The notes: generated by a model from the sequence alone, not told the origin. Counted from the first letter of the stretch, positions 45,754-53,566 are shown. The stretch: 64,000 nucleotides of DNA from Bacteroidales bacterium (GCA_017483575.1 JAFUWF010000007.1:1-64000), one strand, 5' to 3'. Translations and numbers: made by a program.

Positions 45754-47643
45754 ATGGAAGACAACAAATTGTTTAGCGAATTCCCGCCCGTTTCAACCGA
45801 GAAATGGGAGGAAGTCATCAACAAGGACCTCAAGGGTGCCGACTACGAGAAGAAACTCGTGTGGAAGACCATCGAGGGCTTCAAGGTGAAACCCTACTAC
45901 CGTGCCGAAGACCTCGAGGGGCTCGAATACCTCGACAGCAACCCCGGCCAGATGCCCTACACCCGCGGCAAACACACCGACAACAACGTCTGGGACGTGC
46001 GCCAGGACATCCACATCGCCGACCCCAAGGAGGCCAACCGCGTGGCCCTCGACGCCGTGGAGCGCGGCGCCACCTCGCTGGGCTTCTGCACCAAGGGGCT
46101 CAAAACCCTCGACGACATGGCCACCCTGCTCAAAGGCATCTACATCAACGCCGTTAGCATCAACTTCATGTGCTCCGAGGACTACCTCCAGCTGCTCAAG
46201 CTCTACGTCGAATACGCCCAGAAGCAGGGCTTCGACCCCAAGGAACTCTGCGGCTCCTGCGAGTTCGACCTCTTCCGCTATGCCCTCAAGCATGGCAAAT
46301 TCCACCGCGGCGAGGCCGAGGACTTCCTGATGGCCAAACAACTCGTGGACTACGCCCACGAGGCCCTGCCCAAGTTCCGCGTGCTCACCGTCCATGGCGG
46401 CCTGCTCCACAACGCCGGCTCCAACATCGTCCAGGAACTCGGATTCTCCCTGGCCGCCGCCAACGAGCTCGTGGCCCGCCTGACGGACCTCGGATGCAAG
46501 ATGGAGCACGTGGCCAAGAGCATCGTCCTCAACGTCGGCATCGGCAGCACCTACTTCATGGAGATGGCCAAGATCCGTGCCGCCCGCCTGCTCTGGAGCA
46601 AGATCGTCGAGCAGTACAAGCCCGAGTGCGACTGCGCCTACAAGCTCTATGTCCACGCCACCACCAGCGCCTGGAACCAGTCGGTCTACGACCCCTACGT
46701 CAACATGCTGCGCAGCACCACCGAGGCCATGTCCGCCGCCATCGCCGGCGCCGACAGCATCTCCGTGCTGCCCTTCGACAACGCCTACAAGGAGGCCGAC
46801 GACTTCGGCTACCGCATCGCACGCAACCAGCAGCTCCTCCTCAAGGAAGAGAGCTACCTCGACAAGATTGCCGACCCCGCCGCCGGCAGCTACTACATCG
46901 AAAACCTCACCGACCACATCGCCCGCGGCGCCTGGGAGCACTTCCTCAAAGTGGAAGAACTCGGCGGCTTCTGCCAGGCCATCCGCCAGGGCTACGTGCA
47001 GGACGAGGTCGAGAAGACCGCCCGCCAGCGCGACCTCGACATCGCCACCCGCAAGACCACCATCCTCGGCACCAACCAGTACCCCAACCTCCTCGAGAAG
47101 ATGGGCGAGAAGATTAGTTCCGAGGTAGGAGGTAAGAAGTCTGAGTGCTGTACCTGCAACTCAGACCTCAACCCTCAGACCTCAGACATCCGCATTCTCA
47201 AGCCCTACCGCGGCGCCGAGCCCATCGAGGCCCTCCGCCTGGCCACCGAGCGCAGCGGCAACCGCCCCAAAGTGTTCCTGCTGACCTACGGCAACCTCAC
47301 CATGCGCAAGGCCCGCGCCGGCTTCGCCACCAACTTCTTCGGTGTCGCCGGATACGAAATCATCGACAACCCCGGCTTCGCCACACCCGAAGAAGGCGCC
47401 AAGGCCGCCCTGGAGAGCAAGGCCGACATCGTGGTCCTCTGCTCCAGCGACGACGAATACGCCGACCTCACCAAGCCCGTGTGCGACGCCCTCAAGGGCA
47501 AGGTCAAGAGCCTCGTCCTCGCTGGCTTCCCCAAGGAAATGGTCGACACCTACAAGGGCTACGGCATCGATGAGTTCATCCATGTAAAAACCAACATCCT
47601 CGAATGTCTCACCGCTTTCCAGAAAATGTTCAACATCCTCTGA
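45754..47643 (+). CDS. mutA: Methylmalonyl-CoA mutase small subunit
   Basis: A 629-residue MutA, the non-catalytic small subunit of the heterodimeric methylmalonyl-CoA mutase that interconverts succinyl-CoA and methylmalonyl-CoA on the way to propionate. The TIM-barrel half is recognisable (FPPVSTEKWEEVINKDLKGADYEKKLVWKT, ISVLPFDNAYKEADDFGYRIARNQQLLLKEES, DPAAGSYYIENLTD), and the C-terminal cobalamin-like domain lacks DxHxxG, as expected for MutA. About 25 residues between the domains (near 457-480, SSEVGGKKSECCTCNSDLNP) are encoded by facing short repeats. MutB, normally next, is absent; an LptF/G gene follows. Confidence 0.93.
   Translation: MEDNKLFSEFPPVSTEKWEEVINKDLKGADYEKKLVWKTIEGFKVKPYYRAEDLEGLEYLDSNPGQMPYTRGKHTDNNVWDVRQDIHIADPKEANRVALDAVERGATSLGFCTKGLKTLDDMATLLKGIYINAVSINFMCSEDYLQLLKLYVEYAQKQGFDPKELCGSCEFDLFRYALKHGKFHRGEAEDFLMAKQLVDYAHEALPKFRVLTVHGGLLHNAGSNIVQELGFSLAAANELVARLTDLGCKMEHVAKSIVLNVGIGSTYFMEMAKIRAARLLWSKIVEQYKPECDCAYKLYVHATTSAWNQSVYDPYVNMLRSTTEAMSAAIAGADSISVLPFDNAYKEADDFGYRIARNQQLLLKEESYLDKIADPAAGSYYIENLTDHIARGAWEHFLKVEELGGFCQAIRQGYVQDEVEKTARQRDLDIATRKTTILGTNQYPNLLEKMGEKISSEVGGKKSECCTCNSDLNPQTSDIRILKPYRGAEPIEALRLATERSGNRPKVFLLTYGNLTMRKARAGFATNFFGVAGYEIIDNPGFATPEEGAKAALESKADIVVLCSSDDEYADLTKPVCDALKGKVKSLVLAGFPKEMVDTYKGYGIDEFIHVKTNILECLTAFQKMFNIL
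47122..47187. repeat. Facing variant repeats inside mutA
   Basis: Left arm 47122-47145 (GAGGTAGGAGGTAAGAAGTC...) and right arm 47160-47187 (CTCAGACCTCAACCCTCAG...), each of 7-10 bp variant units, can pair as an imperfect stem with a 14-nt loop. In frame, in the MutA interdomain linker. Confidence 0.75.
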
Positions 47644-48722
47644 AGCGCCTCGACCGCTACATCCTGGGCAAGTACCTGAAGACTTTTCTTCTGGCACTTG
47701 CCCTTATTATCATTATCGTCATCACCTTCGACGTCAGCGAGAAGCTCGACAAATTCCTCGAACACCACGCCACACTGTGGCAGGTAATCTCCATCTACTA
47801 CCTCAACTTCATCCCCGGCTTCGTCAACCTCTACAGCCCGCTCTTCATCTTCATCTCCGTCATCTTCTTCACCTCCAAGATGGCGGGCAACAGCGAGATT
47901 ATTGCCATCCTCAGCTCCGGCGTGCGCTACGGACGCATGCTGCGGCCCTATGTCTACGGCGCCGCCATCGTGGCCGTGGTGGTCTTCGTCCTGGGCAACT
48001 TCGTCATCCCCTCCTCCAACCAGCGCCTCATTGCCTTCGAGGAGGAATACGTCAAGTCCAAAGCCACCAACTACTACTCCAACCTCCACTTCCAGGCCGA
48101 ACCCGGCGTGCAGGTCTACGCCGAGAGCTACGACGTGCAGAGGCTCCAGGCCTTCAAGTTCTGCCGCGAGGAGCTCGACGCCAATGGCCGCCTGCTGCGC
48201 CGCGAGACCGCCAACAGCATCACCTACGACACCTCCACCAACCTCTGGCACTGCACGGCCTACAGCCTGCGCTCCATCGACAGCCTGCGCCGCGAGACCC
48301 TCACCCTCGAACGCAGCATCGACATCGACTTCAACATCGAGCCCGAAGACCTCAACCTCCTCTCCACACGTGTGGAGACCATGAACACCCCGGACCTCAT
48401 CCACTACATCCACCGCGAACAGATGCGCGGCACCGGCACCGTCAAGGCAGCACAGATTGAACTCTGGCAGCGACTCATCAATCCCCTGGCCATCATCGTC
48501 ATGACCCTCATCGGCGTAGCCATCGCCGCCCGCAAGCGCCGCGGTGGCATAGGCGTGCACCTCGCCATAGGCATCAGCATCGCCTTCGCCTTCATCGTCT
48601 TCATGAAAATCACCACCGTCTTCGCCACCAACGGCGACCTCTCGCCCTTCATGGCCGTGCTCCTGCCCCAAATCATCTTCAGCATCGCCGCCGCCTGGCT
48701 CATATACAAAGCACCGAAATGA
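47604..48722 (+). CDS. LptF/LptG family (YjgP/YjgQ) permease
   Basis: A permease of the LPS export ABC complex LptB2FG, which extracts LPS from the inner membrane. Membrane helices near the N-terminus (FLLALALIIIIVITFDV, LYSPLFIFISVIFF, YVYGAAIVAVVVFVLGNFVIP), a periplasmic beta-jellyroll in the middle, and three C-terminal helices (LAIIVMTLIGVAIAARKRRGGIG, IAFAFIVFMKITTVFA, LPQIIFSIAAAWLIY). The family usually begins (M)LKRLDRYILGKYLKTF; here that point has only a CTG (47640-47642) overlapping the mutA stop, so the annotated ATG at 47604 adds 12 residues. Whether it is LptF or LptG cannot be told. Confidence 0.88.
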   Translation: MSHRFPENVQHPLKRLDRYILGKYLKTFLLALALIIIIVITFDVSEKLDKFLEHHATLWQVISIYYLNFIPGFVNLYSPLFIFISVIFFTSKMAGNSEIIAILSSGVRYGRMLRPYVYGAAIVAVVVFVLGNFVIPSSNQRLIAFEEEYVKSKATNYYSNLHFQAEPGVQVYAESYDVQRLQAFKFCREELDANGRLLRRETANSITYDTSTNLWHCTAYSLRSIDSLRRETLTLERSIDIDFNIEPEDLNLLSTRVETMNTPDLIHYIHREQMRGTGTVKAAQIELWQRLINPLAIIVMTLIGVAIAARKRRGGIGVHLAIGISIAFAFIVFMKITTVFATNGDLSPFMAVLLPQIIFSIAAAWLIYKAPK

Positions 48723-48732
48723 AACAAATAAA

Positions 48733-48831
48733 AGGAGTACATGGAGTACAAGGAGTACAAGGAGTGAAAGACAAAACCTCTCGTTAGACTATTGTCTTGC
48801 ACTCCCTGCACTCCTGCACTCCCTGCACTCC
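48733..48831. repeat. Facing tandem repeats in the lptF/G-sufE spacer
   Basis: Left arm (48733-48765) holds four GGAGTACAN-type units; right arm (48800-48831) holds four ACTCCCTGC/ACTCCTGC units. They are imperfect inverted copies able to fold into a long stem. Lies between the LptF/G stop and the sufE ATG; may double as a terminator but has no T-run. Confidence 0.8.
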
Positions 48832-48849
48832 ACACCAAAAATAATAACA

Positions 48850-49269
48850 ATGACCATCAAAGACATAGAACAGCAAATCATCGACGAGTTCGCCAACTTC
48901 GACGAATGGCTCGACCGCTACGCCTACCTCATCGACCTCGGCAAGGAATGCCCGCAGATCGACGAGAAGGACAAGACCGAGCAGAACCTCATCCGCGGCT
49001 GCCAGAGCCGCGTGTGGCTCAGCTGCGAGCAGCGCGACGGACGCCTCTTCTTCCGCGCCGACAGCGATGCCGTCATCACCCGCGGCATCATCGCCCTCCT
49101 CATCCGCGCCCTCGACGGACAGACGCCACAGGACATCCTCGACGCCGACCTCGCCTTCATCGACGCCATAGGCCTCAAGGAGCACCTCTCCCCCACCCGC
49201 TCCAACGGCCTCACCTCCATGGTGAAACAAATGAAAATGTACGCCCTGGCATATAAAATGAAACAGTAA
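48850..49269 (+). CDS. sufE: SufE-family cysteine desulfurase sulfur acceptor
   Basis: A 139-residue SufE that takes persulfide sulfur from SufS for Fe-S cluster assembly. The active cysteine lies in IRGCQSRVWL (about residue 50) and the C-terminal LSPTRSNGLTSMVKQMKM is typical. Full length. Next comes another Fe-S assembly factor, although a repeat element separates them. Confidence 0.93.
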   Translation: MTIKDIEQQIIDEFANFDEWLDRYAYLIDLGKECPQIDEKDKTEQNLIRGCQSRVWLSCEQRDGRLFFRADSDAVITRGIIALLIRALDGQTPQDILDADLAFIDAIGLKEHLSPTRSNGLTSMVKQMKMYALAYKMKQ

Positions 49270-49272
49270 TAA

Positions 49273-49409
49273 AACGGCGAATTATGCTAATTAGACGAAT
49301 TCTCCTTCAATAATTGCAAGCGAATTACTCTAATAACTGCTATCGCAATTCGAGTAATTCGCCTGCAATTGACCTGCGTAGCGTCGTAAAATACGCTCAA
49401 TTCGCCGTT
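49273..49409. repeat. Nested inverted-repeat element in the sufE-sufT spacer
   Basis: An outer 11-bp inverted repeat (AACGGCGAATT 49273-49283 against 49399-49409) encloses an inner 18-bp one with a single mismatch (49312-49329 against 49353-49370). GCGAATTACT-like words recur. It fills nearly the entire spacer and extends into the apparent upstream reading frame of the next gene. Confidence 0.8.
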
Positions 49410-49424
49410 AAAACAACAACCCCT

Positions 49425-49742
49425 ATGGACCCCAACAAAGACACTATCTGGAGCGCAGTGGTCAACTGCCTGAAGAACATCTACGACCCCGAGATCCCAG
49501 TCAACATCTACGACCTCGGCCTCATCTACAAAGTCGATGTCGACGACAACCTCAACGTCCACATCCTCATGACCATGACCGCCCCGGACTGCCCCGAGGC
49601 CGAGTACATGTTCCAGGAGGTCAAGCAGATGGTGAGCTACATCTCCGGCGTCAAGAACGTCGAAGTGGAACTCACCTTCGACCCGCCCTGGACCATGGAC
49701 ATGATCCCCGAAGACATCAAACTGGAGCTGGGGCTGCTATAA
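49425..49742 (+). CDS. SufT-like Fe-S assembly factor (MIP18/DUF59 family)
   Basis: A 105-residue MIP18 (DUF59) domain protein, involved in maturation of Fe-S proteins. LKNIYDPEIPVNIYDLGLIYKV and MTMTAPDCPEAEYMFQEVKQMV contain the family DPEIPVNIYDLGLIY core and the conserved cysteine. I chose ATG 49425 (MDPNKDTIW); the longer reading from 49314 translates the repeat. It follows sufE. Confidence 0.9.
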   Translation: MDPNKDTIWSAVVNCLKNIYDPEIPVNIYDLGLIYKVDVDDNLNVHILMTMTAPDCPEAEYMFQEVKQMVSYISGVKNVEVELTFDPPWTMDMIPEDIKLELGLL

Positions 49743-49868
49743 AATGAGAAAAGGAAAATGAAAAAATGAAAAAAAAGGGTGAGCCTGAGAGTCATCAAAA
49801 AGACGCGAGAAACGGTTGCGTCAGCCGTTTTTCATTTTTCCTTTTTCATTTTTCCTTTAATACAAAGG
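49743..49868. repeat. Facing AT-rich repeats at the start of the ABC permease gene
   Basis: AAAATGA-type words (about 49743-49775) face TTTTTCATTTTTCC-type words (about 49828-49859) around a central hairpin AAACGG/CCGTTT (49810-49830). It resembles a terminator on both strands and supplies the apparent start of the next gene. Confidence 0.7.
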
Positions 49869-50923
49869 AGACTGCCGGCCGCTCCCTCGACCGGCTGGCA
49901 CGCCGTCGCTTCCTCCGCAACCCCCTGGCCATCGTCAGCCTCTCCGTCATAGGGCTCTTCCTCCTCGTGGCCATCCTCGGCTACCTCGTCACCCCCGACC
50001 ACACCCCCTACTGCAACCAGCAGTACCTCGAGCTCGCCACCCTCAAACCCTTCAGCAAAGCCACATTCCTCAACACCTCAGACCTCCAACCTCAGACCTC
50101 CAACCTCCTTCGCCGCATGGCGAAGGGAGAGCCCCTCCCCTACACCGCCACGCCTATTATAGAATATAGATACGCGCGCGACAGCATCATCGCCACCCCC
50201 TACAACGGCGACACCATCGTCGTCGCCGCCAGCGAGGCCTCCGTCGACACCCGCACCTTCATCCTCGGCACCGACGGCTACGGGCGCGACATCCTCAGCA
50301 TGCTCATGATAGGCTCGCGCGTAAGCCTCTCCGTAGGCTTCATAGCCATAGCCATAGCCCTGCTGCTGGGCATCACCCTCGGCGCACTCGCCGCCTACTA
50401 CGGCGGATGGGTGGACAACCTCATCCTTTGGCTCATCAACGTCGTCTGGTCCATACCCACCGTCCTCCTCGTCATAGCCATCACCTTCGTCCTCGGCAAA
50501 GGCTTCTGGCAGATATTCATCGCCGTGGGCCTCACCATGTGGGTCGACATCGCCCGCGTGGTGCGCGGCGAGGTCCTCAGCATCAAAGAGAAGGAGTACA
50601 TCGAAGCCACTCGCGCCCTGGGCTACAGCACCTTCCGCACCATCTTCCGCCACATCCTGCCCAACATCGTGGGCGCCGTCGTCGTCGTCGCCTCCAGCAA
50701 CTTCGCCAGCGCCATCCTCCTCGAGGCCGGCCTCAGCTTCCTCGGCATCGGCGTCCAGCCCCCCATGCCCTCGTGGGGCATGATGGTCAAGGAGAACTAC
50801 GGCTACATTCTCCTCGACAGCGCCTATCTCGCCCTCCTCCCCGGCCTGGCCATCATGCTCGTCGTCCTCGCCTTCATGCTCCTCGCCTCCGCCCTCCGCG
50901 ACGCCCTCGACGTCCGCCGATAA
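49766..50923 (+). CDS. OppC/DppC-like ABC transporter permease
   Basis: A 385-residue permease of a peptide/nickel-type ABC importer (or the related YejE type). N-terminal helix IVSLSVIGLFLLVAILGYLV, a periplasmic loop, and a BPD_transp_1 domain with DGYGRDILSMLMIGSRVSLSVG and the EAA loop EATRALGYSTFRTIFRHILPN. The first about 32 residues (to FHFSFNTK) are coded by a repeat; no other ATG is available before TAGRSLDRLARRRFLRNP, so the real start may be a non-ATG codon after AAAGGAG at 49864-49870. A second repeat lies in the loop. Other subunits of the transporter are not nearby. Confidence 0.85.
   Translation: MKKKGEPESHQKDARNGCVSRFSFFLFHFSFNTKETAGRSLDRLARRRFLRNPLAIVSLSVIGLFLLVAILGYLVTPDHTPYCNQQYLELATLKPFSKATFLNTSDLQPQTSNLLRRMAKGEPLPYTATPIIEYRYARDSIIATPYNGDTIVVAASEASVDTRTFILGTDGYGRDILSMLMIGSRVSLSVGFIAIAIALLLGITLGALAAYYGGWVDNLILWLINVVWSIPTVLLVIAITFVLGKGFWQIFIAVGLTMWVDIARVVRGEVLSIKEKEYIEATRALGYSTFRTIFRHILPNIVGAVVVVASSNFASAILLEAGLSFLGIGVQPPMPSWGMMVKENYGYILLDSAYLALLPGLAIMLVVLAFMLLASALRDALDVRR
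50074..50125. repeat. Variant direct repeats and hairpin inside the ABC permease gene
   Basis: CCTCAGACCTCCAA in two copies with a partial third (about 50074-50107), then a hairpin CTTCGCC/GGCGAAG (50108-50125). Codes for LQPQTSNLLRRMAKG in the periplasmic loop. The CCTCAGACCTC words are shared with the mutA repeat. Confidence 0.75.
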
Positions 50924-51019
50924 TCTCGTTTTGTGTCATTTTCAGCGGAAAAATAATTTCAATTTGTGTCACATTTACACAATAAATAATCTAATTTTGT
51001 GTTATAAGAAGCATAAATA
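50921..51019. repeat. Three 33-bp direct repeats before the HigBA-type module
   Basis: Units 50921-50953, 50954-50986 and 50987-51019. Each starts TAAT(C/T)T and carries (T/A)TTTGTGT(C/T)A at the same offset, exactly 33 bp apart. The first overlaps the permease stop codon; the last ends 12 bp before the toxin ATG. The middle unit also has a small TGTGT/ACACA inverted repeat. A role as operator of the module is plausible. Confidence 0.8.
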
Positions 51020-51031
51020 ATAAAAAAAAAA

Positions 51032-51358
51032 ATGACGTTCGAGGTCTCATATATGAAGGAAGCCCGCGACTTCATCCGCAGCCTGCCGGAGAAGGACCAA
51101 GACAAAGTGTTATACAATATTGACATGGTGAAGGCGGGGAATCGAGATGCCAGACTCTTCAAAAAACTAACCGAAAATATATGGGAATTCCGAACCGATT
51201 ACAATGGCAATGCATACAGATTACTCTCCTTCTGGGACACCAAAAAGAAATCAATGGTCATTGCCACCCATGGATTCAGTAAGAAAACACAAAAAACACC
51301 TCCAAAAGAAATCGCCAAAGCCGAAAAAATCAGAATAGAATATATCAACAGCAAATAG
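51032..51358 (+). CDS. RelE/ParE superfamily toxin (HigB/Gp49-like)
   Basis: A 108-residue RelE-fold protein. Features: FEVSYMKEARDFIRSLPEKDQDKVLYNIDMVK, LFKKLTENIWEFRTDYNGNAYRLLSFWD and VIATHGFSKKTQKTPPKEIAKAEKI, the pattern of phage Gp49-like HigB toxins, which cleave mRNA on the ribosome. It is followed after 10 bp by an XRE antitoxin, in the toxin-first order of higBA modules. AT-richer than surrounding genes. Confidence 0.9.
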   Translation: MTFEVSYMKEARDFIRSLPEKDQDKVLYNIDMVKAGNRDARLFKKLTENIWEFRTDYNGNAYRLLSFWDTKKKSMVIATHGFSKKTQKTPPKEIAKAEKIRIEYINSK

Positions 51359-51368
51359 CACAACCATT

Positions 51369-51686
51369 ATGGAACTCTATACACATGAACAAATGCTCGA
51401 TGAAATCGTCGGCAAAAAAGGCACCGCCAGACGCAACCGATACGACGCCAATGTACATCTCGGCATAAAAGCCTATCGCCTGGGCGAGGCACTGCGTGAA
51501 GAGCGCAAACGCCAGAACTTGACTCAAAAACAATTGGGAGAAAAAGCCGGGCTCACCGAGAATGCTATTTCCAAAGTAGAGAACGGACATTCCACTTCAT
51601 ACCTTTCCGTTGATGGAATACTCCGGGCATTAGGCATCAATGCAACCTTTGACATGGGACGACTTGGACGCGTAGCACTCTGGTAG
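51369..51686 (+). CDS. XRE-family antitoxin (HigA-like)
   Basis: A 105-residue protein with a C-terminal helix-turn-helix (LREERKRQNLTQKQLGEKAGLTENAISKVENG, about residues 43-75). It likely neutralises the toxin encoded just upstream and represses the operon, perhaps through the 33-bp repeats at 50921-51019. The spacer to the next gene (51687-51925) holds only a promoter. Confidence 0.9.
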   Translation: MELYTHEQMLDEIVGKKGTARRNRYDANVHLGIKAYRLGEALREERKRQNLTQKQLGEKAGLTENAISKVENGHSTSYLSVDGILRALGINATFDMGRLGRVALW

Positions 51687-51853
51687 TTTCCTTCAAAAAA
51701 AGGCCATTTAGGGGTGTCGACGACCATTAACGGGTCATACTACAGGACTTGGAAAGAGGACATTAAGAACTATTAACAATCCATAACTGACTGTGAAACA
51801 ACGGAATCAACAGCAGGTTAAAAAAAATTTACTGCCATATCAAAAAAAGTTCG

Positions 51854-51862
51854 TACTTTTGC
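51854..51862 (+). promoter_or_regulatory. -7 box before the first small lipoprotein gene
   Basis: TACTTTTGC, 63 bp before the ATG at 51926, in an AT-rich spacer. Confidence 0.6.
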
Positions 51863-51925
51863 AGCCAGATTAACAAATAAAAAATTAGAAAACAATTAAT
51901 TATTAACCTCAAAACATTAACAACA

Positions 51926-52513
51926 ATGAAGAACATTTTCAAATTCATGGGCATCGCCCTGATGGCTTGCAGCCTGACCGTCGCTTGCGGCGACAAAGAC
52001 AATGAGAACGATAACGAAGGCGGCGAAGGCGGCGGCAACACCACTACCACCTCCGTATCCGTGAACTTCAATGGCCAGAATCAAGGTACCATGAACTCGA
52101 TTCAAGCCGCCTACAATGCCAACTACGCAGTTTGCGTTTTTGACTTCTTTGCTGAGGCTCAAACCTTCCCCGGTGTTGAAATCTACTTAAATTCCAGCGC
52201 CAATGGCCAGAGCACTGCCACCTACGATGTCTCTTCCATGAACCTGACTGGTGGCGACTGCGCTATTTGCGAGTTCTACGAGAGCACATCTCTCCGGGAC
52301 GGCGATGGTCTCACCTATGGCGACTGGTGGGCTGCTGAAGCCAACAGCAACGTCACTGCTATGGACCTGACCAATCTGAAGGCTTCCTTCACCGTGAACG
52401 CCACTATGTTCTGGGCTCTCGAAGCTTATGTCGAAGAAGCAGGCCAGGTGGGTTACGATGCTGCTACCAGAGCTCCTATGACCGTTGCCGCTAGCAACAT
52501 TACTCTTCAGTAA
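51926..52513 (+). CDS. Hypothetical lipoprotein
   Basis: A 195-residue protein with a lipoprotein signal ending LTVAC (Cys21), then an acidic and glycine-rich stretch (DKDNENDNEGGEGGG) followed by a compact beta-rich domain ending in the C-terminal PMTVAASNITLQ. The domain is not one I recognise. It is the first of three small lipoprotein genes in a row, all on the plus strand. Confidence 0.8.
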   Translation: MKNIFKFMGIALMACSLTVACGDKDNENDNEGGEGGGNTTTTSVSVNFNGQNQGTMNSIQAAYNANYAVCVFDFFAEAQTFPGVEIYLNSSANGQSTATYDVSSMNLTGGDCAICEFYESTSLRDGDGLTYGDWWAAEANSNVTAMDLTNLKASFTVNATMFWALEAYVEEAGQVGYDAATRAPMTVAASNITLQ

Positions 52514-52534
52514 CTTTCAAAAAATAAAACGACA

Positions 52535-52936
52535 ATGAAGAAGAACATTCGTATTGCCGCACTGGCAATTGCAGTAATGGGTCTCACCGCTGCCTGCAAC
52601 AATGCACCGCAGACCGACGAACCTGTCGACACCATGGAAATGCTCATGGATACCGTCATCGAAGAAGCCGCTACTGACACTGTCGTTGAGGAACCCGTTG
52701 CCGAGGAGCCCGTTAAGAACACCAAAAAAACGGCTCAGACCAAAAAGGCTGAAACTCCTACAATGACCGTTTCCACAAATAACGAGAGTAAAAACGTTGC
52801 TACTGAATCCAACAACGCTGGTAAAATGAGCAAAATAAATGCCAAACAAGCTGGTGTAAAAGAGCAGAGCAACAACAGTGGTGTAGCTACCGAGCAAAAC
52901 GCCAATGCTAAGATGCAAAAAATAAGTGGTAAATAA
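52535..52936 (+). CDS. Hypothetical lipoprotein, low complexity
   Basis: A 133-residue protein with lipobox LTAAC (Cys21), an acidic part (DTMEMLMDTVIEEAATDTVVEEP) and a basic, Asn/Lys/Ser-rich rest. Probably mostly disordered. 21 nt after the previous lipoprotein gene, so co-transcribed. No function can be assigned. Confidence 0.75.
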   Translation: MKKNIRIAALAIAVMGLTAACNNAPQTDEPVDTMEMLMDTVIEEAATDTVVEEPVAEEPVKNTKKTAQTKKAETPTMTVSTNNESKNVATESNNAGKMSKINAKQAGVKEQSNNSGVATEQNANAKMQKISGK

Positions 52937-52962
52937 AAAAAATTTCCACAAACCTACTCCAA

Positions 52963-52995
52963 GAAAGAGGATCTGCCCAAAGCAGGTCCTCTTTC
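52963..52995 (+). terminator. Hairpin between lipoprotein genes
   Basis: A 14-bp stem with one mismatch (GAAAGAGGATCTGC / GCAGGTCCTCTTTC), with a 5-nt loop. The stem is followed by ACTAAAAAAA, not T, so it is a weaker terminator candidate on the plus strand. Confidence 0.55.
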
Positions 52996-53015
52996 ACTAA
53001 AAAAACAGAACGCCA

Positions 53016-53534
53016 ATGAATACCAAGCTGTCAATCATTGCCTCATGCATATCCATCATGCTAACGCTCGTGGCATGTAACAATGAAACAAAGGACATAG
53101 AACACATGGCCATGGGCTACCTTCAAGCCACAAGCGACTACAACATCGAGGAAGCATGCAAATACGCTGTTCCTGAAACGGCCAACGGACTTCATGCCAT
53201 CGAAAAAACACTTCTTCCCATGCTCGATCCAGAATACATCAAAAAGAACACCCCGGCCACAATCAACATCGTTTCCACCACCATAACTTCGGACACAAGC
53301 GCCAATGTGGTCTACCACAAGAAAACGCCCATCTCCGATTTCACCGACAGCATTACAATGGTAAAACGAGGAAACTTCTGGATGGCCAAGATTCACATTA
53401 AAATTCCTCCCATAATCGCAGGAAACGAAAGTTCCACACGCAACCCCGACGGCTCCATCACGACAAAATTCAACTATGATTCCATAGGTCCACTGCATAT
53501 TGCAGAAAAAACAGCAAAAAAAGACACAGAATAA
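53016..53534 (+). CDS. Hypothetical lipoprotein (DUF4878-like)
   Basis: A 172-residue lipoprotein with lipobox LTLVAC (Cys21). The body is an NTF2/DUF4878-like fold in outline: MAMGYLQATSDYNIEEACKYAVPET, a linker, then VVYHKKTPISDFTDSITMVKRGNFWMAKI. Such domains occur in many small Bacteroidota lipoproteins without known function. A clear terminator follows. Confidence 0.75.
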   Translation: MNTKLSIIASCISIMLTLVACNNETKDIEHMAMGYLQATSDYNIEEACKYAVPETANGLHAIEKTLLPMLDPEYIKKNTPATINIVSTTITSDTSANVVYHKKTPISDFTDSITMVKRGNFWMAKIHIKIPPIIAGNESSTRNPDGSITTKFNYDSIGPLHIAEKTAKKDTE

Positions 53535-53566
53535 CAACTAACAACTTTTAAATTTCACCATCTTAC

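Noticed and set aside
50921..51019. CRISPR array (three evenly spaced repeats)
   Set aside because: Only three units; the similarity runs over most of each unit with no distinct spacer, and no cas genes are present.
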